Shown here: positions 8,344 through 16,241 of the stretch, in pieces | Layout: each line of letters begins with the position of its first letter | Numbering within the stretch: the stretch's first letter is position 1 | Assembly: GCF_020616155.1 (NCBI RefSeq) | Contig: NZ_CP085530.1 | Span: 2,261,501-2,325,500 of the forward strand | DNA from: Vogesella sp. XCS3 | GTDB lineage: Bacteria; Pseudomonadota; Gammaproteobacteria; Burkholderiales; Chromobacteriaceae | Length of the DNA: 64,000 bases | Direction of reading: 5' to 3' | Translations under genes and position numbers: made by a program | Notes under the pieces: generated by a model | What the model was told of the DNA's origin: nothing | Databases searched by the model: none | Seen by the model: the letters and a program-made list of their open reading frames with translations, nothing else

Positions 8344-10155
8344 CTAGTTAAAGTGCGGTAAGCGCGGCGGGCGCACTGGTAAACCGGTGGTAACCTGGCG
8401 TACCAAGGCTGCATCGCCCTGACGCTGTTGTGTTACAGCCCCCATAGCCGCTTTATCCAGTAGTGGCTGTAGGCGAGTATCGCTACTACTGGCAATCACC
8501 ATGGCACAACGCGGTGCATCGTACGGATACGCAGCTTGCAACATACGCAAACTCTCTTGCGCTGCAACGGGCTGGCCAGACCACTGGCGCAGCATGGCCA
8601 GCTTGCACAGCAGCATGGGGTAAGGCCGGTAAGCAACCAACTCCTCGTGGTGGCGCAGTTTGATCGCCAGCTGGCTAGGCGACGGCACCAGGAAGTTGCT
8701 CAACATCAGCTCGGACTCGAAACGCCAGAAAGGGTTGGCCGACAGGCTAATAAGCTGCTCGATCTGCTGCTGGTTCTGCTTGATATCGCGCGATGGGTTC
8801 TGGCTAGCTACCAGCAGCGGGAACACCATGGCACCCTTGGCAACATACAACAGCGTGGCCACACCCAGGATGACAGCGCCCACCCTGCGCATACTGGCAC
8901 GCAGCGCCAGCTCTACCCCTGCTTTCGGCGACAATGCCAACACCACAAAAAAGGCAAACAGAAATGGGAGATACCATAGCGGGTACTCAAACATCGAGTG
9001 CCCCAGTGTAATCGCCCCCATCAAGAGCAAGAATGCATTCTCGGCTGTAGCATGCTGGCGCTGCAGGTAGGGCCATAAGGCTGCGGCGGCGACGCTCGCA
9101 GCCAACAGCGTAGCCGGGATGCCCGTTTCTGCGGCCAACTGCGTGATAAGGTTATGGCTGTGGGTAAACAGGCTGCTTTCCGGTACCTTGGTCAAACCGC
9201 CAAATGTCTCCAGCCAGACCGACTGATAGCCATAGCCGCCATAACCGGTACCCAGCCAAGGATACGCCTGCACGATCTCCCAACACTTAGCCCATTCCAC
9301 GCGGCGGCGGGCACCAAAACCGGCATCACCAAGGCGGTCCAGGCCAGAGCCAATGTCCAGCCCAAACAGCCACAGCGCCAAAGGCTTACCGGCTAACTGA
9401 GAAAGTACCACCACCACCGCAGCCCATAGCAAAGCCTGACCGATACGCAACTGCGGCTCGCGGCGGTGCCATAAGGCCCCAACCACCAACATTGCACCCG
9501 CATAAGCCAGCGGCAAACGTCCACTAGACCAAGCTGCAAGTAGTGACAAAAACATCACCAGTACGACAGCCAGGCCAACGTGCAACCGCTGCCGGCTCCA
9601 CAGGTAGGCAGCAGCCACTACGCCCCAGCTCAGCACGTGGGCAAACTGGTTACGCTGGCCGGCATTACCCATCACTTCGCGCCCACCAAATACCACCCAC
9701 CCCTTGGCCAATGGCGCCCAGCCTGCTATCTGCACCACGCCGATCAACGCTTGCAACAAGGCACCGGCCAGCACCGCATAAGCCAGCCAAGCAACCAGCC
9801 GCTCCCGCCCCCAGCGGTCTTGCTGCGCAGCCAGTAAGCTGGCTCCGAGTACTACCAGCAACACGCCAAACAGCTCGAACGGCAACATCCCCGCACTATG
9901 CTGCTGATAACGCCACAAGCTGCCAAGCCATAGCAGCAGCCACCACATGGCAAAACCCGGCAAGAACCATGGCACAGTGGTAAAGCGGGCTTGATCACGA
10001 CGCGCCTGCCAGCTGGCCAGTAGCAAGGGAACCGCCACCAGCACCAACGTGAGCGCATTCGTCCACCAGTCCTGTACCGGGCTGTAGCGGGCAAAATTCA
10101 ACAACGGCAGAATGTAGACCAGCAGGAGAGGAAGCAGAATCGCGGTAGGTAGCAT
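8344..10155 (-). CDS. PglL/Wzy-family O-oligosaccharyltransferase (copy B)
   Basis: Second polytopic oligosaccharyltransferase paralogue, about 603 residues from the chosen ATG. It has GNAGQRNQFAHVLSWG, the loop YPWLGTGYGGYG, the conserved histidine in THSHNLITQLAAETG and an extended C-terminal domain. The two copies share motifs but are clearly diverged, so they may use different glycans or acceptors. An in-frame GTG at 10188 is possible, but it lies inside the terminator hairpin with its GGAG only a base or two away, so I prefer the ATG at 10155. It is the first gene after the pilins. Confidence 0.85.
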   Translation of the reverse strand: MLPTAILLPLLLVYILPLLNFARYSPVQDWWTNALTLVLVAVPLLLASWQARRDQARFTTVPWFLPGFAMWWLLLWLGSLWRYQQHSAGMLPFELFGVLLVVLGASLLAAQQDRWGRERLVAWLAYAVLAGALLQALIGVVQIAGWAPLAKGWVVFGGREVMGNAGQRNQFAHVLSWGVVAAAYLWSRQRLHVGLAVVLVMFLSLLAAWSSGRLPLAYAGAMLVVGALWHRREPQLRIGQALLWAAVVVVLSQLAGKPLALWLFGLDIGSGLDRLGDAGFGARRRVEWAKCWEIVQAYPWLGTGYGGYGYQSVWLETFGGLTKVPESSLFTHSHNLITQLAAETGIPATLLAASVAAAALWPYLQRQHATAENAFLLLMGAITLGHSMFEYPLWYLPFLFAFFVVLALSPKAGVELALRASMRRVGAVILGVATLLYVAKGAMVFPLLVASQNPSRDIKQNQQQIEQLISLSANPFWRFESELMLSNFLVPSPSQLAIKLRHHEELVAYRPYPMLLCKLAMLRQWSGQPVAAQESLRMLQAAYPYDAPRCAMVIASSSDTRLQPLLDKAAMGAVTQQRQGDAALVRQVTTGLPVRPPRLPHFN

Positions 10156-10172
10156 GGGCTTTGGTAATGAAA

Positions 10173-10196
10173 AAAGGAGTGTTTGCACACTCCTTT
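10173..10196 (-). terminator. Terminator after the pilin genes
   Basis: AAAGGAGTGT (10173-10182) pairs with ACACTCCTTT (10187-10196) around TTGC. On the minus strand it is followed by TTTTTTCATT. It lies between the last pilin gene and PglL-like copy B, so the oligosaccharyltransferases would depend on read-through or a separate promoter. Confidence 0.85.
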
Positions 10197-10216
10197 AATT
10201 AAATCAGACTGCTGTA

Positions 10217-10684
10217 TTAGCGGCAGTTGGACGGTACGTATTTGGCGTCAACGTTTGCAGCAGAATCCAGCTTGGTAACACCAGTTGTTGGTGCAGAAGC
10301 GCATGTCCATTGCAGGGATCCGTTATTAATAGTTGGGTTCAGCCAAATTGCAGAACCGCTGGTTACTTTAGCATTATAGGTAATCTGCACTACACCACTA
10401 GCAAGTACAGACACTTTATCAACCGCATTACCTTTGATATCAGTATTTGTTGCCACACCGTATGAAGCATTAAGCGGAGCAGTACCTGTAACAAATGCAT
10501 TATTAGTAGCGTAGTACTCAGTCACGGCAGTCTTTGCCGCTGCTGCCAGTGTCAAACCTTCCGAGACGTGAGCCCGCTTGGTGTAGTCCTGATAAGCCGG
10601 GATAGCGATAGCAGCCAGGATACCGATAATAGCTACAACAATCATCAGTTCGATCAGGGTAAAGCCCTGTTGTACACGTTTCAT
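10217..10684 (-). CDS. pilA: Type IV major pilin (distal tandem copy)
   Basis: Type IVa pilin subunit of 155 residues. The prepilin leader MKRVQQG is cleaved before [20 protein letters not shown], with Glu5 of the mature protein present. A disulfide loop is likely between the Cys of WTC and the penultimate Cys of SNCR. The start is set by GGAG upstream and the canonical leader. It differs from the adjacent copy at only seven residues by eye. Such pilins build fibres for adhesion, twitching and DNA uptake. No pilin assembly gene lies nearby; the two PglL-like genes downstream suggest glycosylation. Confidence 0.95.
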   Translation of the reverse strand: MKRVQQGFTLIELMIVVAIIGILAAIAIPAYQDYTKRAHVSEGLTLAAAAKTAVTEYYATNNAFVTGTAPLNASYGVATNTDIKGNAVDKVSVLASGVVQITYNAKVTSGSAIWLNPTINNGSLQWTCASAPTTGVTKLDSAANVDAKYVPSNCR

Positions 10685-10737
10685 AATGAACACTCCATGG
10701 TTATATACAAGGCTATGCCTTGAAAGATAGCCGCCTA

Positions 10738-11205
10738 TTAACGGCAGTTAGATGGGACATACTTGGCATCAACGTTAGCTGCACTATCAAGCTTTGTTAC
10801 ACCAGAGGTCGGCGCTGCAGCACACTTCCATTGCAACGAGCCATTATTAATGCTTGGATTAAGCCATATGGCAGAGCCACTAGTCACTTTGGAGTTGTAA
10901 GTAATTTGTACCACACCATTAGCAAGTACAGATACTTTGTCGACAGCATTGCCCTTAATGTCAGTATTTGTTGCCACACCGTAAGAAGCGTTAAGCGGGG
11001 CCGTACCACTGACAAAAGCGTTATTAGTAGCATAGTACTCGGTTACTGCGGTTTTAGCTGCAGCTGCTAGAGTCAAGCCTTCCGACACGTGTGCTCGTTT
11101 GGTGTAGTCCTGATAAGCCGGAATAGCGATCGCGGCAAGGATACCGATGATGGCCACAACAATCATCAGTTCGATCAGGGTAAAACCCTGTTGTACACGC
11201 TTCAT
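10738..11205 (-). CDS. pilA: Type IV major pilin (middle tandem copy)
   Basis: Near-identical partner of the distal pilin (155 residues, about 148 identical). It has the same MKRVQQG leader, Glu5, and two-cysteine C-terminal loop (WKC ... SNCR). Differences are conservative (for example Ser for Thr in AFVSG), plus WKC instead of WTC. At the DNA level the copies differ at many synonymous positions, so the duplication is not recent or is under strong protein-level selection. A GGAG ribosome-binding site sits about nine bases before the ATG. Confidence 0.95.
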   Translation of the reverse strand: MKRVQQGFTLIELMIVVAIIGILAAIAIPAYQDYTKRAHVSEGLTLAAAAKTAVTEYYATNNAFVSGTAPLNASYGVATNTDIKGNAVDKVSVLANGVVQITYNSKVTSGSAIWLNPSINNGSLQWKCAAAPTSGVTKLDSAANVDAKYVPSNCR

Positions 11206-11258
11206 AGTGAACGCTCCATAGTTATAAACATGTCTAGGCTTTGGTGGGTTACTGCTAC

Positions 11259-11693
11259 TCAATTACGGCAGTTGGATGGCAACAGCCGCGTCAAATCGCT
11301 ATCGCCACTGCACACCCAGCGGTAACTGCCGGAGGCTGTGGTTTGCGGAGTCAGCCACACGCGGGCCCCGCTAAAAATCTTGCTGCTGACTTCTACGCTG
11401 ATGACGCTCACCGAACCAGAAGCCTGCACATCCAGACGGGCGATACTTCCACCGCGCGAGGCGGTGGCATCGGCAATGCCGGCACTGGTGTTACTGGCTG
11501 GCCAGCTACCGTTGGCCGCATGGTATTCCTCTACAGCAGTTTTAGCGGCGCTGGCAGCTACCAGCACCTCGCTGATGTAAGCGCGCCGGGTGTAATCCTG
11601 GTAAGCCGGGATAGCGATCGCCGCCAAGATGCCAGTGATGGCCACTACGATCATCAGTTCGATCAGCGTAAAGCCGGACTGTCTGTTCTGCAT
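11259..11693 (-). CDS. Diverged type IV pilin (promoter-proximal copy)
   Basis: 144-residue type IV pilin-like protein. The leader MQNRQSG precedes [20 protein letters not shown], in which Thr replaces the usual Ile of AIIGILA. The body is unlike the two downstream copies beyond the N-terminal helix, but the C-terminal cysteine pair (RWVC ... SNCRN) is kept. The in-frame extension to 11849 has no leader-like character and is rejected. It is the first gene after the sigma-54-type promoter. It could be a second major pilin, an antigenically distinct subunit or a minor pilin. Confidence 0.9.
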   Translation of the reverse strand: MQNRQSGFTLIELMIVVAITGILAAIAIPAYQDYTRRAYISEVLVAASAAKTAVEEYHAANGSWPASNTSAGIADATASRGGSIARLDVQASGSVSVISVEVSSKIFSGARVWLTPQTTASGSYRWVCSGDSDLTRLLPSNCRN

Positions 11694-11749
11694 TTCATAC
11701 TCGCTGCGCACTGTATCGCAGCAAGTTAGAGCAATATTCAGGCCAGCCA

Positions 11750-11765
11750 AGCAACGATCATGCCA
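11750..11765 (-). promoter_or_regulatory. Sigma-54 (RpoN) promoter of the pilin cluster
   Basis: On the minus strand the sequence TGGCATGATCGTTGCT matches the -24/-12 consensus TGGCACGRNNNTTGCW at all but one defined position, with correct GG-GC spacing. Transcription would start near 11740 and give a leader of about 45 bases before the first pilin. RpoN with PilS-PilR control is known for pilin genes in other proteobacteria. No PilR site was identified. Confidence 0.8.
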
Positions 11766-11852
11766 ATAAAATTTAAAATGGCAGTTTCCTTTATTATCAA
11801 CATCATGGCACCACTGAAAACCACATTCTGCCAAACTAGTACTGACCATTTT

Positions 11853-11868
11853 TTGTCATAAGTGACAA
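11853..11868. promoter_or_regulatory. Inverted repeat between pilin and bioA genes
   Basis: TTGTCA (11853-11858), four bases, TGACAA (11863-11868), then a third half-site TTGTCA at 11872-11877. It lies about 70 bases before bioA and about 100 bases upstream of the sigma-54 element, where an activator or operator site could sit. The binding protein is unknown. Confidence 0.4.
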
Positions 11869-11938
11869 TTTTTGTCAGTTCGATAGCGCACTCTCAGTCG
11901 TGCTAGCATCTGCTCTATATTTCCGAGCAGACCTTACC

Positions 11939-13294
11939 ATGACGCAACACTCCCAGGACTGGCTGGCCCGCAGCCGAGCCGCCGTTTGGCACCCTTGTAC
12001 TCAAATGAAACGCCACGAAACCCTACCCATTGTGCCTATCGCGCGGGCGGATGGCATCTGGCTGGAAGATTTTGACGGCAAGCGTTACATCGATGCCGTG
12101 AGCTCCTGGTGGGTAAACCTGTTTGGCCACAACCAGCCCCGTATCAAGCAGGCCATCAAAGACCAGCTCGACACATTGGAACACGTGATCCTGGCGGGTT
12201 TTACCCATCAGCCGGTCGTGGCACTGTCTGAAAAGCTGGCAGCGCTGTCTGGCCTGGGGCATGCGTTTTATGGCTCGGATGGGGCCAGTGCGACTGAAAT
12301 CGCCCTGAAGATGAGCTTTCACTACTGGCGCAATATCGGCCAAACCGGCAAGCAGCGCTTTGTCAGCCTGGAGAACAGCTACCACGGTGAAACTGCCGGC
12401 GCGCTGGCAGTCACCGATGTGCCACTGTTTTCCACCACCTATGCCCCGCTGCTGAAAGAAAACTACCGCGCGCCCAGCCCGGACAGCAGGTTGGCCGCAG
12501 CAGGTGAAAGCGCAGAAGACGTGGCGCTGCGCGCCGCGGATGCCCTGGCCGCCTTGCTGCACGAAAAACACCATGAAATTGCCGCCCTGATCGTCGAGCC
12601 GCTGGTACAAGGCGCTGCGGGCATGGCCATGTACCACCCGGCGTATCTGCAGCGTGCGCGCGCCCTGTGCGATCAATACCAGATACACCTGATTGCCGAC
12701 GAGATTGCGGTAGGCTTTGGCCGTACCGGTACGCTTTTTGCCTACCAGCAAGCAGGTATCACGCCGGACTTTCTGTGCCTGTCCAAGGGCATAACCGGGG
12801 GCTATTTACCGTTATCGTGTGTCCTTACCACCAACACGGTCTATCAGGCTTTTTACGATGACGACGTCACCCGTGGTTTTCTGCACTCGCACAGCTATAC
12901 CGGCAACCCTCTGGCATGCCGTGCCGCGCTGGAGGTGTTAGCCATCTTTGAAGAAGAGTCGGTACTGACCCGCAATCGCGATACCGCAGCGCGTTTCAGC
13001 CAGTACCTGGCACGCGTGGCGGCCCACCCTGCCGTGCGGCATTTCCGCCATCAGGGCATGATTTGGGCCTTCGACGTTGACTGCACGCGACACGACTTCG
13101 CCGTGGCATTTTTCAGCGGCATGCTCTCGCGCGGCTGCCTGGTGCGGCCTATTGGCAAAACGGTGTACTTCATGCCGCCTTACATTATCGAGGAGGCGCA
13201 TATGCTGCAGCTGGTCGAGAGTACCTGCACCGTGCTGGACGATATCCTTGCGGGTACCGACGCCTACGAACGACAAGAAAGCCCGCTACCGTAA
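11939..13294 (+). CDS. bioA: Adenosylmethionine-8-amino-7-oxononanoate aminotransferase
   Basis: PLP enzyme that makes 7,8-diaminopelargonate in biotin synthesis, using SAM as amino donor. The 451-residue protein has the family start WHPCTQMK, SSWWVNLFGHN, the substrate region YHGETAGALAVTD, the aspartate in IADEIAVGFGRTG, and the PLP lysine in SKGITGGYLPLS (about Lys283). I use the ATG giving MTQHSQ; the 13-codon upstream extension lacks support. No other biotin gene is adjacent. It diverges from the pilin cluster. Confidence 0.96.
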   Translation: MTQHSQDWLARSRAAVWHPCTQMKRHETLPIVPIARADGIWLEDFDGKRYIDAVSSWWVNLFGHNQPRIKQAIKDQLDTLEHVILAGFTHQPVVALSEKLAALSGLGHAFYGSDGASATEIALKMSFHYWRNIGQTGKQRFVSLENSYHGETAGALAVTDVPLFSTTYAPLLKENYRAPSPDSRLAAAGESAEDVALRAADALAALLHEKHHEIAALIVEPLVQGAAGMAMYHPAYLQRARALCDQYQIHLIADEIAVGFGRTGTLFAYQQAGITPDFLCLSKGITGGYLPLSCVLTTNTVYQAFYDDDVTRGFLHSHSYTGNPLACRAALEVLAIFEEESVLTRNRDTAARFSQYLARVAAHPAVRHFRHQGMIWAFDVDCTRHDFAVAFFSGMLSRGCLVRPIGKTVYFMPPYIIEEAHMLQLVESTCTVLDDILAGTDAYERQESPLP

Positions 13295-13330
13295 ATGTTG
13301 CTGGCGGTACAACTGATCAGTTCAATATAC

Positions 13331-13357
13331 TTACGTCATTAATATAGGGGCTATACT
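13331..13357 (+). promoter_or_regulatory. Probable promoter of the PilZ-like gene
   Basis: A perfect extended-looking -10 box TATACT lies at 13352-13357, with only a poor -35 (TTACGT) upstream. A start about seven bases later would fall almost on the ATG at 13367, implying a leaderless or nearly leaderless mRNA. Confidence 0.45.
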
Positions 13358-13366
13358 GCTTTAATA

Positions 13367-14977
13367 ATGTTGAACCTGTCGCTCAATACGCCGCACCTTG
13401 ACCCGGTCATGGTCATGTGTGACCCCGATCAGCTAGAGGCCTGGCTTCACCACCTGCCCTATGCCCAGCCTTTTGACTGTGCACAGCTGATTCGCGACGC
13501 CCTGGCGCAGCTCAACTGTATCAAGCTCCCCCCGGCTACCCGCCTGCAGCTGCTTCGGCTCTACCTGCTGGCGCAAGACAAACTATTGCCCGTACTGGAG
13601 GCAGAGGCACGCCCCGGCGACCTCACCAGCTACAGCCGGGCACGCGGTGCTGCCCTGCTTGCCCAGCACTTGTCCATCCTGATTCACAATGGTTTCAAGC
13701 GTGTCCTGCTCGACCGCAGCCAGGAACACGGGCTGTTTGCCCTGGACCGGCACAAGCTGGAGGCACTGAACCTCGCCATGCTCAGCGCCCGCCAGCTAGC
13801 CTTGCTGTATGCCAGAACCTACACGCCGCTTCCGGCCGGCTTCTGGCACGACTGCCACCAGATCTTTCTTTATGTGTTACAGCAGGGTTGGGACAGCAAA
13901 GCGCTCAACGACAAAGAAGACAGCCTGGGTTCCCTGTACCGCCAGCTACTGCTCCTGGGGCTCACCGCCTGCAACCGCATGGAGCCAGCGCTCATCGATT
14001 ACACCCTGCTGCTGATACGCAAATACGCCAAATGCCTGCACCTGGTACAGATAGATCGTTTACCAGAGCGCCATGGCGCATTTCTGTACCAGCCAGAAGC
14101 CGACAGCCCACCGCGCTTTCACAGCGAGCTGCCCGCCAGCCAGATGCCATCGCACTGGTGGGTTATTGATACACAGGCACTACAGCACGAGCTGATGGAA
14201 AAACTGCTCAGCCTGCAGCGACTGGCGCAAAGCCATAACGAAGATACCCGGCTGGCCGAGGAAATCCGCCGTGTCTTGCACCTGATGCAAGCTTGGCAGA
14301 GCGCCCCGCAGCGCCGCCATGCCCGGCATGACAGCCAGCAACAAGTCGAGCTGGTTACCCTGCTCCCCACCTGCTGGTTTATTGCCAACCAGGCCAGCTG
14401 GGACTTCGCCACCCCGGCAGAAGCAGCGTTGCCGCCACTGGCTAACCACACAGATGGCGTAGAAGTGCATGGCTCAGATGAGAGCAATAGCACAGCGGCC
14501 AAACACACCAGGCCGCTGCCACCAGCCCCGGCGACGGTCACCATGCATAACCTCAGCGCCTCGGGCATGCTGCTGCGTGGCGAATCGCCGCAACACCCGC
14601 TGCGTACCGGCGAGCTAGCCATGCTGCGCCTGCCAGGCAAGCTGTGGCACCTGGCGGTGATCCGCTGGGTAAACCTGCGCGGCGAGGGCATGGAGGCCGA
14701 ATGCGGGCTGGAGCAGCTCGGCCCGATACCGGACGCAGTGATGCTGATGCCGGTGATTACCCACCCCAACGACCACTTCCAGATGGCGCTGCACTTGCCT
14801 GCCCTGCCGCGCAGTGGCCGCGCTGCCATGCTGGTGATACCCGGGCGTCAATACCAGAAGCTACGCGAGTTCCGCATGCTGACCGCCCAGGGCGAGCAAC
14901 TGATTCGCACCACTACGCTGGACTCGCAAACCGCCTATTACCAGTTTGTCGAATACCGCCCCAGCAGCGACTTCTGA
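13367..14977 (+). CDS. Protein with C-terminal PilZ-like domain
   Basis: 536-residue cytoplasmic protein of unknown role. The first 300 or so residues are Leu/Gln-rich and helical, with no family I recognise. Near residues 310-400 it carries RRHAR followed by [14 protein letters not shown], which matches the RxxxR...(D/N)xSxxG signature of c-di-GMP-binding PilZ domains. A beta-rich C-terminus follows. The window also encodes a GGDEF and an EAL protein, so c-di-GMP signalling is present. M1 lacks a ribosome-binding site; Met15 and Met17 are alternative starts. Domain assignment is by motif only. Confidence 0.65.
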   Translation: MLNLSLNTPHLDPVMVMCDPDQLEAWLHHLPYAQPFDCAQLIRDALAQLNCIKLPPATRLQLLRLYLLAQDKLLPVLEAEARPGDLTSYSRARGAALLAQHLSILIHNGFKRVLLDRSQEHGLFALDRHKLEALNLAMLSARQLALLYARTYTPLPAGFWHDCHQIFLYVLQQGWDSKALNDKEDSLGSLYRQLLLLGLTACNRMEPALIDYTLLLIRKYAKCLHLVQIDRLPERHGAFLYQPEADSPPRFHSELPASQMPSHWWVIDTQALQHELMEKLLSLQRLAQSHNEDTRLAEEIRRVLHLMQAWQSAPQRRHARHDSQQQVELVTLLPTCWFIANQASWDFATPAEAALPPLANHTDGVEVHGSDESNSTAAKHTRPLPPAPATVTMHNLSASGMLLRGESPQHPLRTGELAMLRLPGKLWHLAVIRWVNLRGEGMEAECGLEQLGPIPDAVMLMPVITHPNDHFQMALHLPALPRSGRAAMLVIPGRQYQKLREFRMLTAQGEQLIRTTTLDSQTAYYQFVEYRPSSDF

Positions 14978-15047
14978 CGCAGCGCACCATCCGCACGGAA
15001 TGCGTTACACTGGCACTCCGTTTTTTGTCGAACAGGAAGCAGTGCGG

Positions 15048-16166
15048 ATGCAATCGGTGATTCATACAGCCACGCGTATCGTGGTGAAAGTGGGCTCCAG
15101 CCTGGTAACCAACGACGGCAAAGGCCTGGACCACGCCGCACTGGCGCGCTGGGCCGCCGAGATCGCCGAGCTGCGCCGCCGTGGCAAACAGGTGGTGCTG
15201 GTTTCCAGTGGCGCCATTGCCGAAGGCTGCCAGCGTCTGGGCTGGGCCAAGCGCCCGAAAGCGGTACACGAGCTGCAAGCTGCGGCCGCCGTAGGCCAGA
15301 TGGGCTTGTGCCAGGCCTATGAAAGCGCGTTTCGCGAGTACGGCCTGCAAACGGCGCAGGTACTGCTGACCCACGAAGACCTGTCCGACCGCCTGCGTTA
15401 CCTCAACGCCCGCACCACGCTATCCACGCTACTAACGCTGGGCGTGGTGCCCATCATCAACGAAAACGACACCGTGGTGACCAGCGAGATCCGCTTTGGC
15501 GATAACGACACGCTGGGCGCGCTGGTGACCAACCTGATCGAAGCCGACGCGCTGGTCATCCTCACCGACCAGCGCGGCCTGTACAGCGCCGACCCGCGCA
15601 AACACCCCGACGCCGAGTTCATCCACGACGCCGAAGCCGGCAACCCGGCGCTGGAAGCCATGGCCGGCGGCGCCGGCTCCAGCGTGGGCACCGGCGGCAT
15701 GTACACCAAGATCATCGCTGCCAAGCGCGCCGCGCGCAGCGGTGCCGCCACCGTGATTGCCAGCGGCCGCGAAGCCAGCGTGCTGTCGCGCCTGGCCGAC
15801 GGTGAAGGCATCGGCACCCAGCTGAATGCGCCCACCACCCGCCTGGCCGCGCGCAAGCAATGGCTGGCCGACCACCTGCAGCTGTCCGGCAAGCTGGTGC
15901 TGGACGCCGGCGCCGCGCTGGCGGTACGCGAAAAAGGCACCAGCCTGCTGCCGATCGGCGTTATCGCAGTAGAGGGCAGCTTCCTGCGCGGCGACGCCGT
16001 AGCCTGCGTGGACGAGCAGGGCCAGGAAGTGGCACGCGGGCTGGTGAACTACAGCTCGGAAGAAGCCCGCCTGATCATGCGCAAGGCCACCCGCGATATC
16101 GAAGGCGTGCTGGGCTATCTGGTAGAGCCAGAGCTGGTCCACCGTGACAATATGGTGACGCTGTAA
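15048..16166 (+). CDS. proB: Glutamate 5-kinase
   Basis: First enzyme of proline synthesis: phosphorylates glutamate to gamma-glutamyl phosphate. The 372-residue protein has the amino-acid-kinase domain ([56 protein letters not shown]) and a C-terminal PUA domain (about 275-365) ending [13 protein letters not shown]. The ATG at 15048 follows AGGAAG; the longer frame overlaps the preceding gene and is rejected. proA, the next enzyme, is about 39 kb away in this window. A repeat copy and a terminator follow directly. Confidence 0.97.
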   Translation: MQSVIHTATRIVVKVGSSLVTNDGKGLDHAALARWAAEIAELRRRGKQVVLVSSGAIAEGCQRLGWAKRPKAVHELQAAAAVGQMGLCQAYESAFREYGLQTAQVLLTHEDLSDRLRYLNARTTLSTLLTLGVVPIINENDTVVTSEIRFGDNDTLGALVTNLIEADALVILTDQRGLYSADPRKHPDAEFIHDAEAGNPALEAMAGGAGSSVGTGGMYTKIIAAKRAARSGAATVIASGREASVLSRLADGEGIGTQLNAPTTRLAARKQWLADHLQLSGKLVLDAGAALAVREKGTSLLPIGVIAVEGSFLRGDAVACVDEQGQEVARGLVNYSSEEARLIMRKATRDIEGVLGYLVEPELVHRDNMVTL

Positions 16167-16184
16167 GCGCCAGGGGGCAGCCGT

Positions 16185-16197
16185 TGCGGCCAACCTT
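16185..16197 (+). repeat. 13-base dispersed repeat, exact copy
   Basis: TGCGGCCAACCTT lies between the proB stop and its terminator hairpin, abutting the hairpin. Confidence 0.9.
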
Positions 16198-16198
16198 G

Positions 16199-16230
16199 AT
16201 GCCGTCCCCCTCGCGGGGGGCGGCATTTTT
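16199..16230 (+). terminator. proB terminator
   Basis: ATGCCG-T-CCCCC pairs with GGGGG-G-CGGCAT around a 4-base loop and is followed by TTTTT. The 13-base repeat sits immediately upstream. Confidence 0.85.
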
Positions 16231-16241
16231 CATAGCCGTCT

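Noticed and set aside
10186..10188. GTG start for PglL-like copy B
   Set aside because: It lies within the terminator stem and its GGAG is only a base or two away; the ATG at 10155 gives a normal membrane-protein start.
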